A stretch of 64,000 bases of DNA from Idiomarina ramblicola. Lineage in GTDB: Bacteria > Pseudomonadota > Gammaproteobacteria > Enterobacterales > Alteromonadaceae. The position numbers and the translations under genes are program-made. Location of the stretch: positions 620,001-684,000 of the forward strand of contig NZ_PIQC01000001.1 in NCBI RefSeq assembly GCF_003987255.1. Reading direction: 5' to 3'. Positions 38,464 to 48,554 of the stretch are shown here, one piece after another; position 1 is the first letter of the stretch, and the number at the start of each line of letters is the position of its first letter. The notes under the pieces are model-generated. The model saw only the letters and a program-made list of their open reading frames with translations, had not been told where the DNA came from and made no database searches.

Positions 38464-38763
38464 TCAGGCGTAAACATCAACACCAAACATTGACGTGATT
38501 TGTTCTTTTTTTTCACTTAACGCAATATTCTGATAGGCGTTAAGTGCTTTTTGAGAACGTTGTGGTGGTTCATCGTAAAAGGTATTCAATGACTCCCACC
38601 GTTCTGCGCGCCGCTGACTTTGTCGAGCATCAGGCACCACCTGCCGTGAGTCAGCAACTTCTGTCCGGTTTTGTCCCTGACGTTGCTGATCTTCTGGCGC
38701 AGGCCGTTGTGGACCCTGCTGCTGATTGTTTAGCGGCTGAACCGCTTGCGGATTAATTCGCAC
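38464..38763 (-). CDS. Small Q/R-rich protein with C-terminal VDVYA
   Basis: The 99-residue product is hydrophilic and glutamine/arginine-rich in its first half. It ends FGVDVYA. I recognise no family. It lies between tsaB and slp on the same strand. A second small protein (41493-41768) also ends in D-x-YA, a shared tail noted in the findings. The coding call is supported by its compact position in an operon. Confidence 0.55.
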   Translation of the reverse strand: MRINPQAVQPLNNQQQGPQRPAPEDQQRQGQNRTEVADSRQVVPDARQSQRRAERWESLNTFYDEPPQRSQKALNAYQNIALSEKKEQITSMFGVDVYA

Positions 38764-38829
38764 GTCAACGATGACTCATCTGTTAGTAAGACTGATTTTA
38801 TTATGGCGAGTTCACTGCCATTCAGCAAG

Positions 38830-39513
38830 TTACCGACCCGGCAATTTTTTCCAGGTCACTTCATTACGCACATACAAAGGCTCTAAACTCTCTGCGTCAA
38901 CCGCAGTGATATCGCTTTTAGCGGCTATTGTCAGCATGTCCTCTGCCAACGGCAGACGGCAATCACTATTGTGCTTCAACTGATTTCCAGGATCCAGCCG
39001 ATCGGAATAATTATCCCAGCCGGTGCCTGCTGTATAAAATCCCTGAATGTCATGCTCGGCAAATAAGGTTGCAGAGGGCTCAGCAACTGCAGGCTGGGTT
39101 ATTGGTTCAGCAACTCCATCAATGTTGCGATACAAAGCATAATAAACTTCACCCATTCGCGCATCGATACAGGCAACGACGGCTTCCGCCTGGTGTTTTC
39201 GAATAGCCTGTTGCGCGAGCGCCTGCAAACTACTGACCGGAAACACCGGTAGCTCAGAACTAAACGCCAGCCCCTGCGCCATCGATACGCCAATGCGTAC
39301 GCCGGTAAAACTACCAGGACCAACACCAACAACCAGCCCGTCAAGCTGGCTTAAGTCTGCTTTTGCTTGCTGCAGGACGTGCTCAACAAAAGGCAGCAAG
39401 CGTTGCGAATGCTCTCTTGGGCTTTCTATTGCGTCACTGAAAAACTCTGCATGCCACTGTAAAGCCACCGAGCAATTCTCAGTCGACGTATCAATTGCTA
39501 ATAAATTAGTCAT
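38830..39513 (-). CDS. tsaB: tRNA threonylcarbamoyladenosine biosynthesis protein TsaB
   Basis: The 227-residue product has the ASKHA-fold opening LLAIDTSTENCSVAL, the LVVGVGPGSFTGVRIGV block, and the conserved segment CIDARMGEVYYALY. TsaB works with TsaD, TsaC and TsaE to make t6A at position 37 of tRNAs decoding ANN codons. The ATG at 39513 is used; it overlaps the yoaA stop by 8 bp. In E. coli tsaB and yoaA are likewise neighbours. Confidence 0.93.
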   Translation of the reverse strand: MTNLLAIDTSTENCSVALQWHAEFFSDAIESPREHSQRLLPFVEHVLQQAKADLSQLDGLVVGVGPGSFTGVRIGVSMAQGLAFSSELPVFPVSSLQALAQQAIRKHQAEAVVACIDARMGEVYYALYRNIDGVAEPITQPAVAEPSATLFAEHDIQGFYTAGTGWDNYSDRLDPGNQLKHNSDCRLPLAEDMLTIAAKSDITAVDAESLEPLYVRNEVTWKKLPGR

Positions 39514-41443
39514 TGTTGGTTTCATCTTTCTCTGCAACCTGCGCCAAAAAACTCAGCGCGTCATTTAAATCGCGGGTTCGTGACATGGCCGGTAAACTGG
39601 CCAGAAACTGCTTTCCGTATTGGCGCGTGACCAGGCGGCTGTCACAGACAATGAGCACACCGGAGTCATCTTTATCGCGAATTAAGCGCCCTGCGCCCTG
39701 TTTTAACGCAATTATTGCCTGCGGTAATTGTATCGTGCTGAAGGCATCGACACCACGTAAACGAGCATCTTCAACACGCGCATTCAACAACGGGTCATCC
39801 GGCGAGGCAAACGGCAATTTGTCAATAATGACGCAACGTAACGCCTCACCCCGCACATCAACGCCTTCCCAGAACGACGACGTCCCCAGCAGAACGGCGT
39901 TCCCCTTTTTGGTAAAGCTTTCCAGCAGTTCGGTTTTGCCGGACTCGCCCTGAACCAGAATGTCCCGATCCAGTCGCTTACGCAGTATGGCCGCCATTTG
40001 CTGCAACATTCGGTGGCTGGTAAAAAGTAAGAAGGTTCCGCCCCGGTTCACCTTGACGCACTGCTCCGCAATTTCGGTCAGCATCTGGTGCCGGTTAGGG
40101 TCATTCGCTTCGGGCAGGTAACGTGGTAAACACAGCTTAGCCTGCTTGGCAAAATCAAACGGACTTTCCAGCAATAAGGTGTCCGCTTCTTCTATCCCTA
40201 GACGTTTGGTGAAATAATCAAACTTCTCGTTCACCGCCAGAGTAGCAGACGTAAACACCCAGCTCATTTTATTGCGTTTTATGTAGCCACCAAAGGTTTT
40301 GGCAACGCTTAATGGCGTTTGATGCAAACTGACATGCCTCGGTGTGGTTTCAAACCAGAAACTGTAACCGGTACGTTCCACGTCCATCAACTGGCGCCAG
40401 ATGTACAAATGCTGTTCTGCGCGCTCATATAAGTTATCGAAATCTTTATTGCGCCCAATAGCGGTCTTCATCACCTCGGTTAATAAGGTCAGGCGTTCCT
40501 GCACACGCTCAGCCACTTCGGCAATCTCTGGCTTTCGACGCCAGTCTCTCCAGTTGCCCCGCATAGGATCGCGCGGGAATAACAATCGCCAGTCCTTCAG
40601 AGTCTGTAATAACGTACGAGCCATAGCGCTAGCCTGAGACAAATCTTTGAGCTCTGTCATACACAGACGCTGCAGCTCTTCACACACTTCCGTCAGTTGC
40701 CGACTGGAGACCGTTTCACCAAAATACTGACTGGCAATGTCCGGAATCTGATGCGCTTCATCGAACACCACGGTATCCACACTGGGGATCAACTCACCAA
40801 AGCCGGTGTCCTTTAAGGCCATATCGGCAAAGAACAGATGATGGTTCACCACCACAATGTCGGCTTCCATGGCTTCTTTGCGCGCTTTGACTAAATGACA
40901 GTCCTCATACACCGGGCAGTCGCGACCCAGGCAGTTGTCCTGCGTACTGGTCACCTGCGGTAACACCGAAGCGTCTTCTGCTAAGGCGTTGAGCTCGCCC
41001 ATATCACCACTACGGGTAGAGGTAGCCCAGCGCTTTACCGTAATTAACTGGCTCTGAATGTCTTTACTGAATTGTCCGGCTTGCTGAGTTGCCTGCTCCA
41101 TACGGTGCAAACACAAATAATTTGAGCGACCTTTTAATAGAGCGACGACTTTTTCCGGTGCCAGCACTTTTCTTAATGTGGGTAAGTCGCGGTGGAACAG
41201 TTGTTCCTGAAGGTTTTTAGTACCCGTTGAAATAATGGCTTTGCCCTTACCCAGAAGAACTGGCGCAAGATACGCAAAGGTTTTGCCGGTGCCGGTTTCA
41301 GCCTCAACCACTAGCTGACCTTTTTTCTTAACAGTGGCGGCTATGGCTTCAGCCATTTGCTGCTGGGCGGCCCGAGGCTGAAAGTTTGTAATTGCCTGCG
41401 CCAGTTCGCCTGTTGGCTTAAATACTGATAGAACTGTTGCCAT
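39506..41443 (-). CDS. yoaA: DinG-family ATP-dependent DNA helicase (YoaA-like)
   Basis: The 645-residue product has Walker A (AETGTGKTFAY), a DEAH box (FDEAHQIPD), and a four-Cys Fe-S cluster motif spread over C-x-n-CLGRDCPVYEDC in the XPD-like fold. It also shows the helicase block LGTSSFWEGVDVRGE. The length (E. coli YoaA about 636, DinG about 716) and gene order next to tsaB support YoaA, a helicase helping repair of stalled forks together with Pol III chi. It overlaps tsaB by 8 bp. Confidence 0.9.
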   Translation of the reverse strand: MATVLSVFKPTGELAQAITNFQPRAAQQQMAEAIAATVKKKGQLVVEAETGTGKTFAYLAPVLLGKGKAIISTGTKNLQEQLFHRDLPTLRKVLAPEKVVALLKGRSNYLCLHRMEQATQQAGQFSKDIQSQLITVKRWATSTRSGDMGELNALAEDASVLPQVTSTQDNCLGRDCPVYEDCHLVKARKEAMEADIVVVNHHLFFADMALKDTGFGELIPSVDTVVFDEAHQIPDIASQYFGETVSSRQLTEVCEELQRLCMTELKDLSQASAMARTLLQTLKDWRLLFPRDPMRGNWRDWRRKPEIAEVAERVQERLTLLTEVMKTAIGRNKDFDNLYERAEQHLYIWRQLMDVERTGYSFWFETTPRHVSLHQTPLSVAKTFGGYIKRNKMSWVFTSATLAVNEKFDYFTKRLGIEEADTLLLESPFDFAKQAKLCLPRYLPEANDPNRHQMLTEIAEQCVKVNRGGTFLLFTSHRMLQQMAAILRKRLDRDILVQGESGKTELLESFTKKGNAVLLGTSSFWEGVDVRGEALRCVIIDKLPFASPDDPLLNARVEDARLRGVDAFSTIQLPQAIIALKQGAGRLIRDKDDSGVLIVCDSRLVTRQYGKQFLASLPAMSRTRDLNDALSFLAQVAEKDETNND

Positions 41444-41492
41444 AACCCTAACCGCTAAAAAAATAGACGCGTATTATGACATAGATGTTTGC

Positions 41493-41768
41493 TCAGGCGT
41501 AGGTGTCTATATGTCCTGAAGATGAGGTTTCATCGTCATCTGCAAGTTCTTCAACTTCCGTTTGAGCAGATGGCTGGCCTTGCTGCTGGTGTTGCTCATT
41601 TTCTTGTCTTTGCTTGTCGCTGTTAACAGTCGAACCTTCTTCTTCATTGACGGCGCGAAGCTCTTTTATCTTTTCAACCTGGTTAATTTTCATTTGCTCA
41701 CGGGCGTGATCCACAGGCACTCGTGTGTCTTTGGGGATCAGCGGAACCATTGCATCAAAGTTAGCCAT
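41493..41768 (-). CDS. Small Q/E-rich protein with C-terminal IDTYA
   Basis: The 91-residue product has an ordered N-terminal half (MANFDAMVPLIPKDTRVPVD), a charged low-complexity middle region and a C-terminal SGHIDTYA. I know no function. It lies upstream of yoaA on the same strand and divergent from the his operon. Its final residues resemble those of the protein at 38464-38763. Confidence 0.55.
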   Translation of the reverse strand: MANFDAMVPLIPKDTRVPVDHAREQMKINQVEKIKELRAVNEEEGSTVNSDKQRQENEQHQQQGQPSAQTEVEELADDDETSSSGHIDTYA

Positions 41769-41872
41769 TGCTTTTGTCTTACACCTCTTTAGAAGGTTTG
41801 TTATTTATTTGACTATACAACCACTGGTCAAATAGTAACCTGATATCGACTGAATAACCAATAAGTTTACTC

Positions 41873-41900
41873 TTGCATTACATTTCTCAAGTGTTATAGT
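41873..41900 (+). promoter_or_regulatory. Promoter of the his operon
   Basis: TTGCAT (41873-41878) and TATAGT (41895-41900) are spaced by 16 bp. Transcription would begin near 41907, about 40 bp before the leader peptide ATG. Confidence 0.65.
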
Positions 41901-41946
41901 GCTATACAACTTAACGAAGTACATTTATTTCTTTGGAGCGTTAATC

Positions 41947-41997
41947 ATGCAATTTGTTCACAGCCACCACCATCATCATTGGAACTGTATGGCCTAG
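41947..41997 (+). CDS. hisL: His operon leader peptide
   Basis: The 16-residue peptide encodes Met-Gln-Phe-Val-His-Ser followed by five His residues and Trp-Asn-Cys-Met-Ala. A TTTGGAGCG ribosome-binding site precedes it. Six His codons sit at 41959-41979. Ribosome stalling at these codons when charged tRNA-His is scarce controls the downstream attenuator. It is too short to be found by an ordinary length cut-off. Confidence 0.95.
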   Translation: MQFVHSHHHHHWNCMA

Positions 41998-42088
41998 CCG
42001 TGAACTTAATGTTTGGGCTAGCCGTATAAACGCTAGCCTTTCGATTGACTATACAACCCCCGAAAGGCATTCACTTTCGGGGGTTTTT
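41994..42088 (+). terminator. His operon transcription attenuator
   Basis: Four mutually exclusive segments are visible. CTAGCC (41994-41999) can pair with GGCTAG (42016-42021). GGCTAGC (42016-42022) can instead pair with GCTAGCC (42032-42038). CCTTTCG (42037-42043) can pair with CGAAAGG (42061-42067), blocking the terminator. The terminator is AACCCCCGAAAG (42055-42066) with CTTTCGGGGGTT (42074-42085), then T residues to 42088. Stalling at the His codons leaves the first pair to form and favours the antiterminator. Confidence 0.9.
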
Positions 42089-42104
42089 CATTTTAGGAGC
42101 TGTT

Positions 42105-42998
42105 ATGACTGACCGTTTAACCATTGCGATACAGAAATCAGGACGACTGAGTAAAGAATCAATGGCATTGCTGAATGCCTGCGGCGTGAAATTCAGTGTT
42201 AATGAAGCGCGTTTAATTGCGCACAGCACCAGTCACCCTATCGACTTACTGCGCGTTCGCGATGATGACATTCCCGGTTTGGTTATGGACGGTGTGGTAG
42301 ATTTAGGCCTGGTGGGTGAAAACGTGCTGGAAGAAGTGCGTTTAGAACGCATTGCAACCGACTCGGTAGCGGCCTATCAGCCATTACGAGGGCTTGAGTT
42401 CGGCCAGTGTCGTTTGTCGCTGGCGGTGCCACGAGAAAGCCAGTATCAGTCACTGCAAGATTTAGACGGCTTAAGAGTCGCGACCACCTACCCTCAGTTG
42501 CTGAAGCGTTACCTGAAAGACAACGGCGTAAATGCGCGTACCGTTATGCTGACCGGTTCTGTTGAAGTAGCTCCCCGTGCGGGCCTTGCCGAAGCAATAT
42601 GTGACTTAGTTTCCACCGGTGCTACGCTGGAGGCTAACGGATTGGTCGAAAAAGACGTGATATTCCGTTCTCAGGCTCAGTTAATACAACGTGCTGACAG
42701 CCTGTCAGAAGAAAAGCAGGCCATGATAGACCAGTTGCTGCCACGCATAGACGGCGTGCAAATGGCACGGGAAAGCAAATACATTATGCTGCACGCTCCA
42801 AAAGACAAACTGGAGCAAGTGGTGGAGCTATTACCCGGCGCAGAAACACCAACCATTCTGCCGCTCAGCCACACTGATGAACAAGTTGCCGTGCACATGG
42901 TCAGCACCGAAAAGCTGTTTTGGGAGACCATGGAAGACCTTAAGTCGATGGGCTGCAGCTCAATACTCGTATTACCTATCGAAAAAATGATGGGGTGA
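42105..42998 (+). CDS. hisG: ATP phosphoribosyltransferase (long form)
   Basis: The 297-residue product is the long-form HisG, which catalyses the first step of histidine synthesis and is feedback-inhibited through its C-terminal domain. The N-terminal [19 protein letters not shown] and the central block [13 protein letters not shown] are typical. The ATG at 42105 follows TAGGAGC just after the attenuator. It leads the operon. Confidence 0.96.
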   Translation: MTDRLTIAIQKSGRLSKESMALLNACGVKFSVNEARLIAHSTSHPIDLLRVRDDDIPGLVMDGVVDLGLVGENVLEEVRLERIATDSVAAYQPLRGLEFGQCRLSLAVPRESQYQSLQDLDGLRVATTYPQLLKRYLKDNGVNARTVMLTGSVEVAPRAGLAEAICDLVSTGATLEANGLVEKDVIFRSQAQLIQRADSLSEEKQAMIDQLLPRIDGVQMARESKYIMLHAPKDKLEQVVELLPGAETPTILPLSHTDEQVAVHMVSTEKLFWETMEDLKSMGCSSILVLPIEKMMG

Positions 42999-43000
42999 TC

Positions 43001-44329
43001 ATGAGTGAATTACGGATACCCATTGAACAATGGCAAAACCTGACGGCGGCGGAGCAAGCTCAGCGCTTAGCACGCCCAGGCCAGGCTCAGGCTGAGTCTT
43101 TGCGTGAAAAAGTCGCGGTTATTTTAAGCGACGTGCGTGATAGCGGTGAGCGAGCAGTGCTCAATTATACACGCCAGTTCGATAATCCGAACGCGACGTC
43201 ATTGCGGTTAGACGATAAGCAAATCCAATCCGCTATTGCCAGCTTAGATGACCATGTGAAACGCGCCATAGACACCGCGTACCAAACGATCTATCGCTTT
43301 CACGAAGCGCAACGCCCAGAAGATTTAAGCATTGAAACAGCGCCTGGCGTGCAATGTGAACTGCGTTACGCACCTTTAGACGCCGTCGGTTTATACATTC
43401 CCGGGGGCAGCGCAACCTTGCCCTCCACTGCTTTAATGCTGGGTGTACCCGCGCAAATTGCCGGGTGTCAGCGTGTGGTTATGGTCAGCCCGCCAAACCA
43501 ACAGGGCGAATTACCGGCGGCTTTACTCTACGCGGCTAAGCGTTGCGGCGTAACCGATATTCTCCTGTGTGGCGGCGCTCAGGCGATTGGTGCGCTGGCG
43601 TACGGTATAGAGTCATCGCCTGCTGTAGGTAAAGTGTTTGGCCCGGGTAACAGCTTTGTGACCGAAGCCAAACAACAAGTCAGCCAAAATGACAGTGGCT
43701 GTGCCATGGATTTACCAGCCGGACCTTCAGAGCTGTTAGTCATTGCTGATGACAGCGCAAACCCCGCTTATGTGGCGGCAGATTTATTGTCACAAGCCGA
43801 GCACGGACCCGACTCTCAAGTTATTTTGCTTACACCGTCAATGACAGTAGCCGAAAATGTACGGCAGGAGCTGATTGCACAATGCACTCAGCTAAGTCGC
43901 GCCGATATTGCTGAGCAGGCATTGTTGTCAAGCCGTCTGCTGGTGGTAGCCGATATGAATGAAGCCATAACCATTAGCGAAACTTATGCACCCGAGCACC
44001 TTTCTATTCAGACGGACAACGCGCGTGAGCTTCTGCCACAGTTAACCCAAGCAGGCTCAGTCTTTGTCGGACATTATACGCCGGAGTCCGGCGGAGACTA
44101 CGCCACCGGCACCAACCACGTGCTGCCAACTTATGGCTATGCCCGCAATTACAGCAGCCTTGGGCTGGTCGATTTTTACCGTCGTTATACGGTACAGGAA
44201 GCCAGCCAAGACGGACTACGCCAGTTAGCAGAAGCCATTACGACTTTGGCTGACGTTGAAGGTTTAGACGCGCACAAACGCGCCGTTACTATTCGTACAG
44301 AAACTCAGCGTACGGAGAGTCGTTTATGA
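43001..44329 (+). CDS. hisD: Histidinol dehydrogenase
   Basis: The 442-residue product has the family signature around VGKVFGPGNSFVTEAKQQVS, DLPAGPSELLVIAD and the C-terminal SGGDYATGTNHVLPTYG. It oxidises histidinol to histidine in two NAD-dependent steps using a zinc-bound active site. The ATG at 43001 follows GGGGTG; the hisG stop codon lies just before it. The stop overlaps hisC by 4 bp. Confidence 0.96.
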   Translation: MSELRIPIEQWQNLTAAEQAQRLARPGQAQAESLREKVAVILSDVRDSGERAVLNYTRQFDNPNATSLRLDDKQIQSAIASLDDHVKRAIDTAYQTIYRFHEAQRPEDLSIETAPGVQCELRYAPLDAVGLYIPGGSATLPSTALMLGVPAQIAGCQRVVMVSPPNQQGELPAALLYAAKRCGVTDILLCGGAQAIGALAYGIESSPAVGKVFGPGNSFVTEAKQQVSQNDSGCAMDLPAGPSELLVIADDSANPAYVAADLLSQAEHGPDSQVILLTPSMTVAENVRQELIAQCTQLSRADIAEQALLSSRLLVVADMNEAITISETYAPEHLSIQTDNARELLPQLTQAGSVFVGHYTPESGGDYATGTNHVLPTYGYARNYSSLGLVDFYRRYTVQEASQDGLRQLAEAITTLADVEGLDAHKRAVTIRTETQRTESRL

Positions 44330-45384
44330 GCATTGTTAATCAGTTACAGCGCCAACACCTAAAGCAGCTAACGCCATACGCCTCTGCACGACGTAGCATG
44401 AGTGGCGGCAATATCTGGCTGAACGCGAACGAATCGCCGTACAGTAACTCGTACTCGGTTGACGACAGTAAACTTAACCGTTACCCGGAGTTTCAGTCTA
44501 AGCCGCTAAATCAGGCCTACGCTGAATACGCCGGAATTGATGCCTCACAGTTGTTAAGCAGCCGTGGTTCAGATGAGGGTATTGAATTACTGATACGAGC
44601 TTTTTGTGAACCGGGCCAGGACAAGGTACTGATTTGCCCACCCACTTACGGCATGTATGCTATTTCGGCTAAAACCTTTGCTGTTGGTGTTACTGAGGTT
44701 CCTTTGTTGAACAACTGGCAGCTCGATACCGAAGCGGTCATCGAGGCATCCGCTGAGTGCAAGGTCATTTTCCTGTGTTCACCTTCAAACCCGCTGGGTA
44801 ATGCACTGAATACCGATGATATTGAACAAGTACTGCAACACTCACCACGTTCTATTGTGGTGGTTGATGAAGCCTATATTGAGTTCAGCTCCGGTGACAG
44901 CGTTGTTAATTGGCTGGAACGGTACCCCAACCTAGTGGTGTTACGTACTTTATCGAAAGCCTTTGCTCTGGCCGGCATTCGCTGTGGTTTTTTGCTGGCT
45001 AACGACGAGATTATTGAGTTACTACAAAAAGTGTTGGCACCTTATCCTTTACCTGATCCGACAGTGCAAATTGCGGTTCATGCTTTGCAGACAAGTTCGC
45101 TTGAACGACTTCAGCAACAGGTAGCCAGCTTACTGTCCGAGCGAACCCGAGTGCAAAAGAATCTAGAGCAAACACCACTGACCCTAGTATCGGAAAGTGA
45201 CACAAACTTTTTACTGTATGAGTGTGAAGATGCCGCTGATTTAGTGAAAGCACTTGCCGATAACGGCTTGTTAGTACGTAACCAGTCGGCACAACGTGGC
45301 CTGGACAACGTTGTTCGCATAACCATTGGTAACGCAGCCGAAAATGACGAACTGATTCAACAGTTAAAGGATTATTTTTCATGA
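44326..45384 (+). CDS. hisC: Histidinol-phosphate aminotransferase
   Basis: The 352-residue product has the class-II-like PLP fold with ANESPYSNS near the N-terminus, [10 protein letters not shown], and the PLP lysine in [17 protein letters not shown]. It transfers an amino group from glutamate to imidazole acetol phosphate. It overlaps hisD and hisB by 4 bp each. Confidence 0.96.
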   Translation: MSIVNQLQRQHLKQLTPYASARRSMSGGNIWLNANESPYSNSYSVDDSKLNRYPEFQSKPLNQAYAEYAGIDASQLLSSRGSDEGIELLIRAFCEPGQDKVLICPPTYGMYAISAKTFAVGVTEVPLLNNWQLDTEAVIEASAECKVIFLCSPSNPLGNALNTDDIEQVLQHSPRSIVVVDEAYIEFSSGDSVVNWLERYPNLVVLRTLSKAFALAGIRCGFLLANDEIIELLQKVLAPYPLPDPTVQIAVHALQTSSLERLQQQVASLLSERTRVQKNLEQTPLTLVSESDTNFLLYECEDAADLVKALADNGLLVRNQSAQRGLDNVVRITIGNAAENDELIQQLKDYFS

Positions 45385-46457
45385 GCCAGAAGCCTATTCT
45401 ATTTATCGACCGTGACGGAACATTGGTCGAAGAGCCAACCACGGACAAGCAACTGGACAGCGTTGAGAAGCTGGTGTTTGAACCGAACGTGGTACCGGCT
45501 TTGCTAAAACTGCAACAGGCCGGTTACCAGTTGGTCATCGTGTCCAACCAGGATGGCCTCGGCACAGACAGTTTCCCGCAGGCCGATTTTGATGCGCCCC
45601 ACAATTTAATGATGTCGGTGTTTGAGTCGCAGGGTATTCGTTTTGACGATGTTTTGATCTGCCCTCACTTTGACAGTGACAACTGCAGTTGCCGTAAACC
45701 TGCGCTTGGGCTGGTAAAGTCGTACCTGAAAGAGGGTCGCGTCGATTTCACGAATTCCTACGTTATAGGCGACCGTGAAACCGACCTGCAACTGGCCGAG
45801 AATATGGGTATTGAAGGCCTGCGTTACAGCCGCACCGAACTCAACTGGGATGCCATTGTTCACCAATTACTGGACAACCCACGTACCGCTTCGGTTACCC
45901 GTACGACCCGGGAAACGGACATCAACATTAAGGTGGATTTAGACAGCCAGGCACCGCGCGAATTTGATACCGGCATTGGCTTTTTTGACCACATGCTTGA
46001 GCAAATAGCTACGCACGCAGGTTTCTCGCTTTCGGTTAAGGTTAAAGGTGACTTACACATTGACGATCACCACACCATTGAAGACACTGCTCTGGCGTTG
46101 GGTCAGGCATTACGCTCAGCGCTTGGCGATAAGCGCGGTATTGGCCGCTTTGGTTTTGCTCTGCCTATGGATGAATGCCGGGCGGAATGTCTGATCGATT
46201 TATCCGGACGCCCTTACTTAAAGTGGGAAGCGGATTTCACCCGCGACAAAGTCGGCGAGTTATCCACCGAGATGGTTGAGCACTTTTTCCGCTCATTAAC
46301 CGACGCTATGGCAATGAGCCTTCACTTGTCGACCACCGAGGGTAATACCCACCACCAGGTCGAGAGCCTGTTTAAGGTGTTTGGCCGGGCACTGCGTCAG
46401 GCCATGACCAAAACCGGAGACCAACAGCTGCCGTCAAGTAAGGGGATGCTGGCATGA
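45381..46457 (+). CDS. hisB: Bifunctional histidinol-phosphatase / imidazoleglycerol-phosphate dehydratase
   Basis: The 358-residue product is a fusion of two enzymes. The N-terminal HAD phosphatase (about 1-165) shows the motif DRDGTLV. The C-terminal dehydratase (about 165-358) shows [13 protein letters not shown], the [11 protein letters not shown] and [16 protein letters not shown] blocks. This fusion is typical of Gammaproteobacteria. The stop overlaps hisH by 4 bp. Confidence 0.97.
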   Translation: MSQKPILFIDRDGTLVEEPTTDKQLDSVEKLVFEPNVVPALLKLQQAGYQLVIVSNQDGLGTDSFPQADFDAPHNLMMSVFESQGIRFDDVLICPHFDSDNCSCRKPALGLVKSYLKEGRVDFTNSYVIGDRETDLQLAENMGIEGLRYSRTELNWDAIVHQLLDNPRTASVTRTTRETDINIKVDLDSQAPREFDTGIGFFDHMLEQIATHAGFSLSVKVKGDLHIDDHHTIEDTALALGQALRSALGDKRGIGRFGFALPMDECRAECLIDLSGRPYLKWEADFTRDKVGELSTEMVEHFFRSLTDAMAMSLHLSTTEGNTHHQVESLFKVFGRALRQAMTKTGDQQLPSSKGMLA

Positions 46458-47044
46458 GTGTGGTGATTGTCGATACCGAGTGTGCCAATCTGACGTCGGT
46501 TCGTTTTGCGGTGGAACGTCTGGGGTATTCGGTGCTTATTACCGATGATGTTGAAAAGATAAGGTCAGCTGACCGCGTTATTTTACCCGGCGTGGGTACT
46601 GCGGCGGCGGCAATGCGTAACTTACAACGTAAGCAATTAGTTGAGCCACTGCGTGAATTAACCCAGCCGGTGCTGGGTATTTGCCTGGGCATGCAGTTAT
46701 TGACCTCACACTCAGAAGAAGGTGACGTTGACTGTCTTAATCTCATCCCGGCTCAAACCAAGCGCCTACCGCAATGTGGTTTACCTTTGCCGCACATGGG
46801 CTGGAATACGCTGCAGCCCACCGCTGACAACCCGCTAGTCGACGATCAAGACAGTTATTGCTACTTCGTACACAGTTTTGCGGTAGCAGTGGATGAGTAC
46901 ACTATTGCCAGCAGTGAATATGGTGAACGCTTTGCCTCAATGATACGCCACAACAATTATTTTGGTGCGCAGTTTCATCCCGAGCGCTCTGGCAAAACCG
47001 GCGAAGCCCTGTTAAAACGTTTTCTGGAGTTAGAGTTATGCTGA
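46454..47044 (+). CDS. hisH: Imidazole glycerol phosphate synthase, glutaminase subunit
   Basis: The 196-residue product is a class I glutamine amidotransferase. The nucleophile Cys lies in [10 protein letters not shown], and the catalytic His-x-Glu in [13 protein letters not shown]. It hands ammonia to HisF. It overlaps the hisA start by 7 bp. Confidence 0.96.
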   Translation: MSVVIVDTECANLTSVRFAVERLGYSVLITDDVEKIRSADRVILPGVGTAAAAMRNLQRKQLVEPLRELTQPVLGICLGMQLLTSHSEEGDVDCLNLIPAQTKRLPQCGLPLPHMGWNTLQPTADNPLVDDQDSYCYFVHSFAVAVDEYTIASSEYGERFASMIRHNNYFGAQFHPERSGKTGEALLKRFLELELC

Positions 47045-47775
47045 TACCTGCCCTGGATTTAATCGACGGTAAAGTTGTGCGCCTGTATCAGGGCGACTTT
47101 GCCCAAAAAACTGAATTTGACTTAACCCCACTGGGTCAGGCCCAACTTTATGCTGAAGCCGGTGCCGAATGGCTGCACCTGGTTGATTTGGACGGCGCTA
47201 AAGACCCTGAGAAACGTCAGCAGCAACTGCTGGCTAAACTGGCATCTGCATCGGGAATGAAGTGCCAGGCCGGCGGCGGAATACGCACTACAGCGGATCT
47301 TGAAACCTTATTTGAAGCCGGTATTGAGCGCGCGGTCATTGGCTCAACCGCCGTTAACCAGCCAGAGAAAGTGACACGTTGGTTTGAAATGTACGGTGCG
47401 GAGAAAATTGTGCTGGCACTCGATGTCAATATTAACCAAGACGGGAACGCCATGGTCGCTACCCACGGCTGGCAACAAGCCAGCACACATACGTTAGACG
47501 ACATTCTGAATCGCTACCTTGATTTAGGCTGTCGCCATGTACTGTGCACCGACATCAGCAAAGACGGCACCATGAAAGGCACCAATGTTGAGCTGTATCA
47601 GCGCTACAAACAGCTGTACCCGCAAGTGGTCTGGCAGGCATCCGGTGGTGTCAGTTGTTTAGACGACCTGACCGATTTAAAAGCTGTTAACTGTGACTCG
47701 GTCATTCTGGGTAAGTCCTTACTTACCGGCGCTTTCACTATGCAGGAGGCATTAGAATGCTGGCAAAACGCGTAA
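47038..47775 (+). CDS. hisA: Phosphoribosylformimino-5-aminoimidazole carboxamide ribotide isomerase
   Basis: The 245-residue TIM-barrel product begins [21 protein letters not shown] and contains [18 protein letters not shown], typical of HisA. It catalyses an Amadori rearrangement in the pathway. It overlaps hisF by 19 bp, and the hisF ribosome-binding site (AGGAGG) lies within its last codons. Confidence 0.96.
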   Translation: MLIPALDLIDGKVVRLYQGDFAQKTEFDLTPLGQAQLYAEAGAEWLHLVDLDGAKDPEKRQQQLLAKLASASGMKCQAGGGIRTTADLETLFEAGIERAVIGSTAVNQPEKVTRWFEMYGAEKIVLALDVNINQDGNAMVATHGWQQASTHTLDDILNRYLDLGCRHVLCTDISKDGTMKGTNVELYQRYKQLYPQVVWQASGGVSCLDDLTDLKAVNCDSVILGKSLLTGAFTMQEALECWQNA

Positions 47776-48554
47776 TACCTTGCCTAGACGTTCGTGACGG
47801 TCAAGTGGTTAAAGGGGTTAAGTTTCGTAACCATGAAATTATTGGTGACATTCTGCCGTTAGCCAAACGCTATGCAGAGAGCGGTGCCGACGAGTTGGTG
47901 TTTTATGACATTACCGCATCGGCAGATGGCCGTACGGTGGATAAGTCCTGGGTTGAACGAGTTGCCCGGGAAATCAATATTCCGTTTACCGTTGCCGGCG
48001 GTATCCGCTCCATTGAGCATGCTCAGACCATGCTGTCTATGGGAGCCGATAAAATTTCGATTAACTCGCCTGCCCTGCTTAATCCAGATTTAATTAATAC
48101 TCTGGTTGAGGAGTTTGGTCAGCAGTGCATCGTTATTGGCATCGACAGCTTTTATAACGATCAGTCTGGCGAATACGAAGTCCACCAGTTTACCGGCGAT
48201 GAAAGCAAATCACGTAAATCGGCATGGCAGACAAAAGACTGGCTGCAGGAAGTCATTTCCCGTGGCGCCGGTGAAATAGTACTGAACTGTATGAATCAGG
48301 ACGGTGTGCGCAAGGGTTATGATATCGAGCAGTTATCGGCGTTGCGGGGCTTTTGCTCGGTGCCTTTAATTGCCTCTGGCGGTGCGGGCGATATTCAGCA
48401 CTTTGTTGATACCTTTAAAATAGCGCAGGTTGACGGTGCTCTGGCTGCTTCTGTGTTTCACAAGAACCTGTTTAGTATCAGTGATGTCAAAACCGCAATG
48501 GCGGCCAATAAGATTGCCGTTCGCCCGATTGAAGCACTTCAGGAGACGACATGA
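47757..48554 (+). CDS. hisF: Imidazole glycerol phosphate synthase, cyclase subunit
   Basis: The 265-residue TIM-barrel product begins [20 protein letters not shown] and shows [20 protein letters not shown] plus the phosphate-binding [10 protein letters not shown] loop. The catalytic Asp pair (Asp11 of CLDV and Asp near GIDSFY) is conserved. It joins ammonia from HisH to the ribotide. The stop overlaps hisI by 4 bp. Confidence 0.97.
   Translation: MLAKRVIPCLDVRDGQVVKGVKFRNHEIIGDILPLAKRYAESGADELVFYDITASADGRTVDKSWVERVAREINIPFTVAGGIRSIEHAQTMLSMGADKISINSPALLNPDLINTLVEEFGQQCIVIGIDSFYNDQSGEYEVHQFTGDESKSRKSAWQTKDWLQEVISRGAGEIVLNCMNQDGVRKGYDIEQLSALRGFCSVPLIASGGAGDIQHFVDTFKIAQVDGALAASVFHKNLFSISDVKTAMAANKIAVRPIEALQETT

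Noticed and set aside
41947-41997. Metal-binding His-rich peptide
   Set aside because: The position before hisG and the following attenuator explain the His run fully as a leader peptide.
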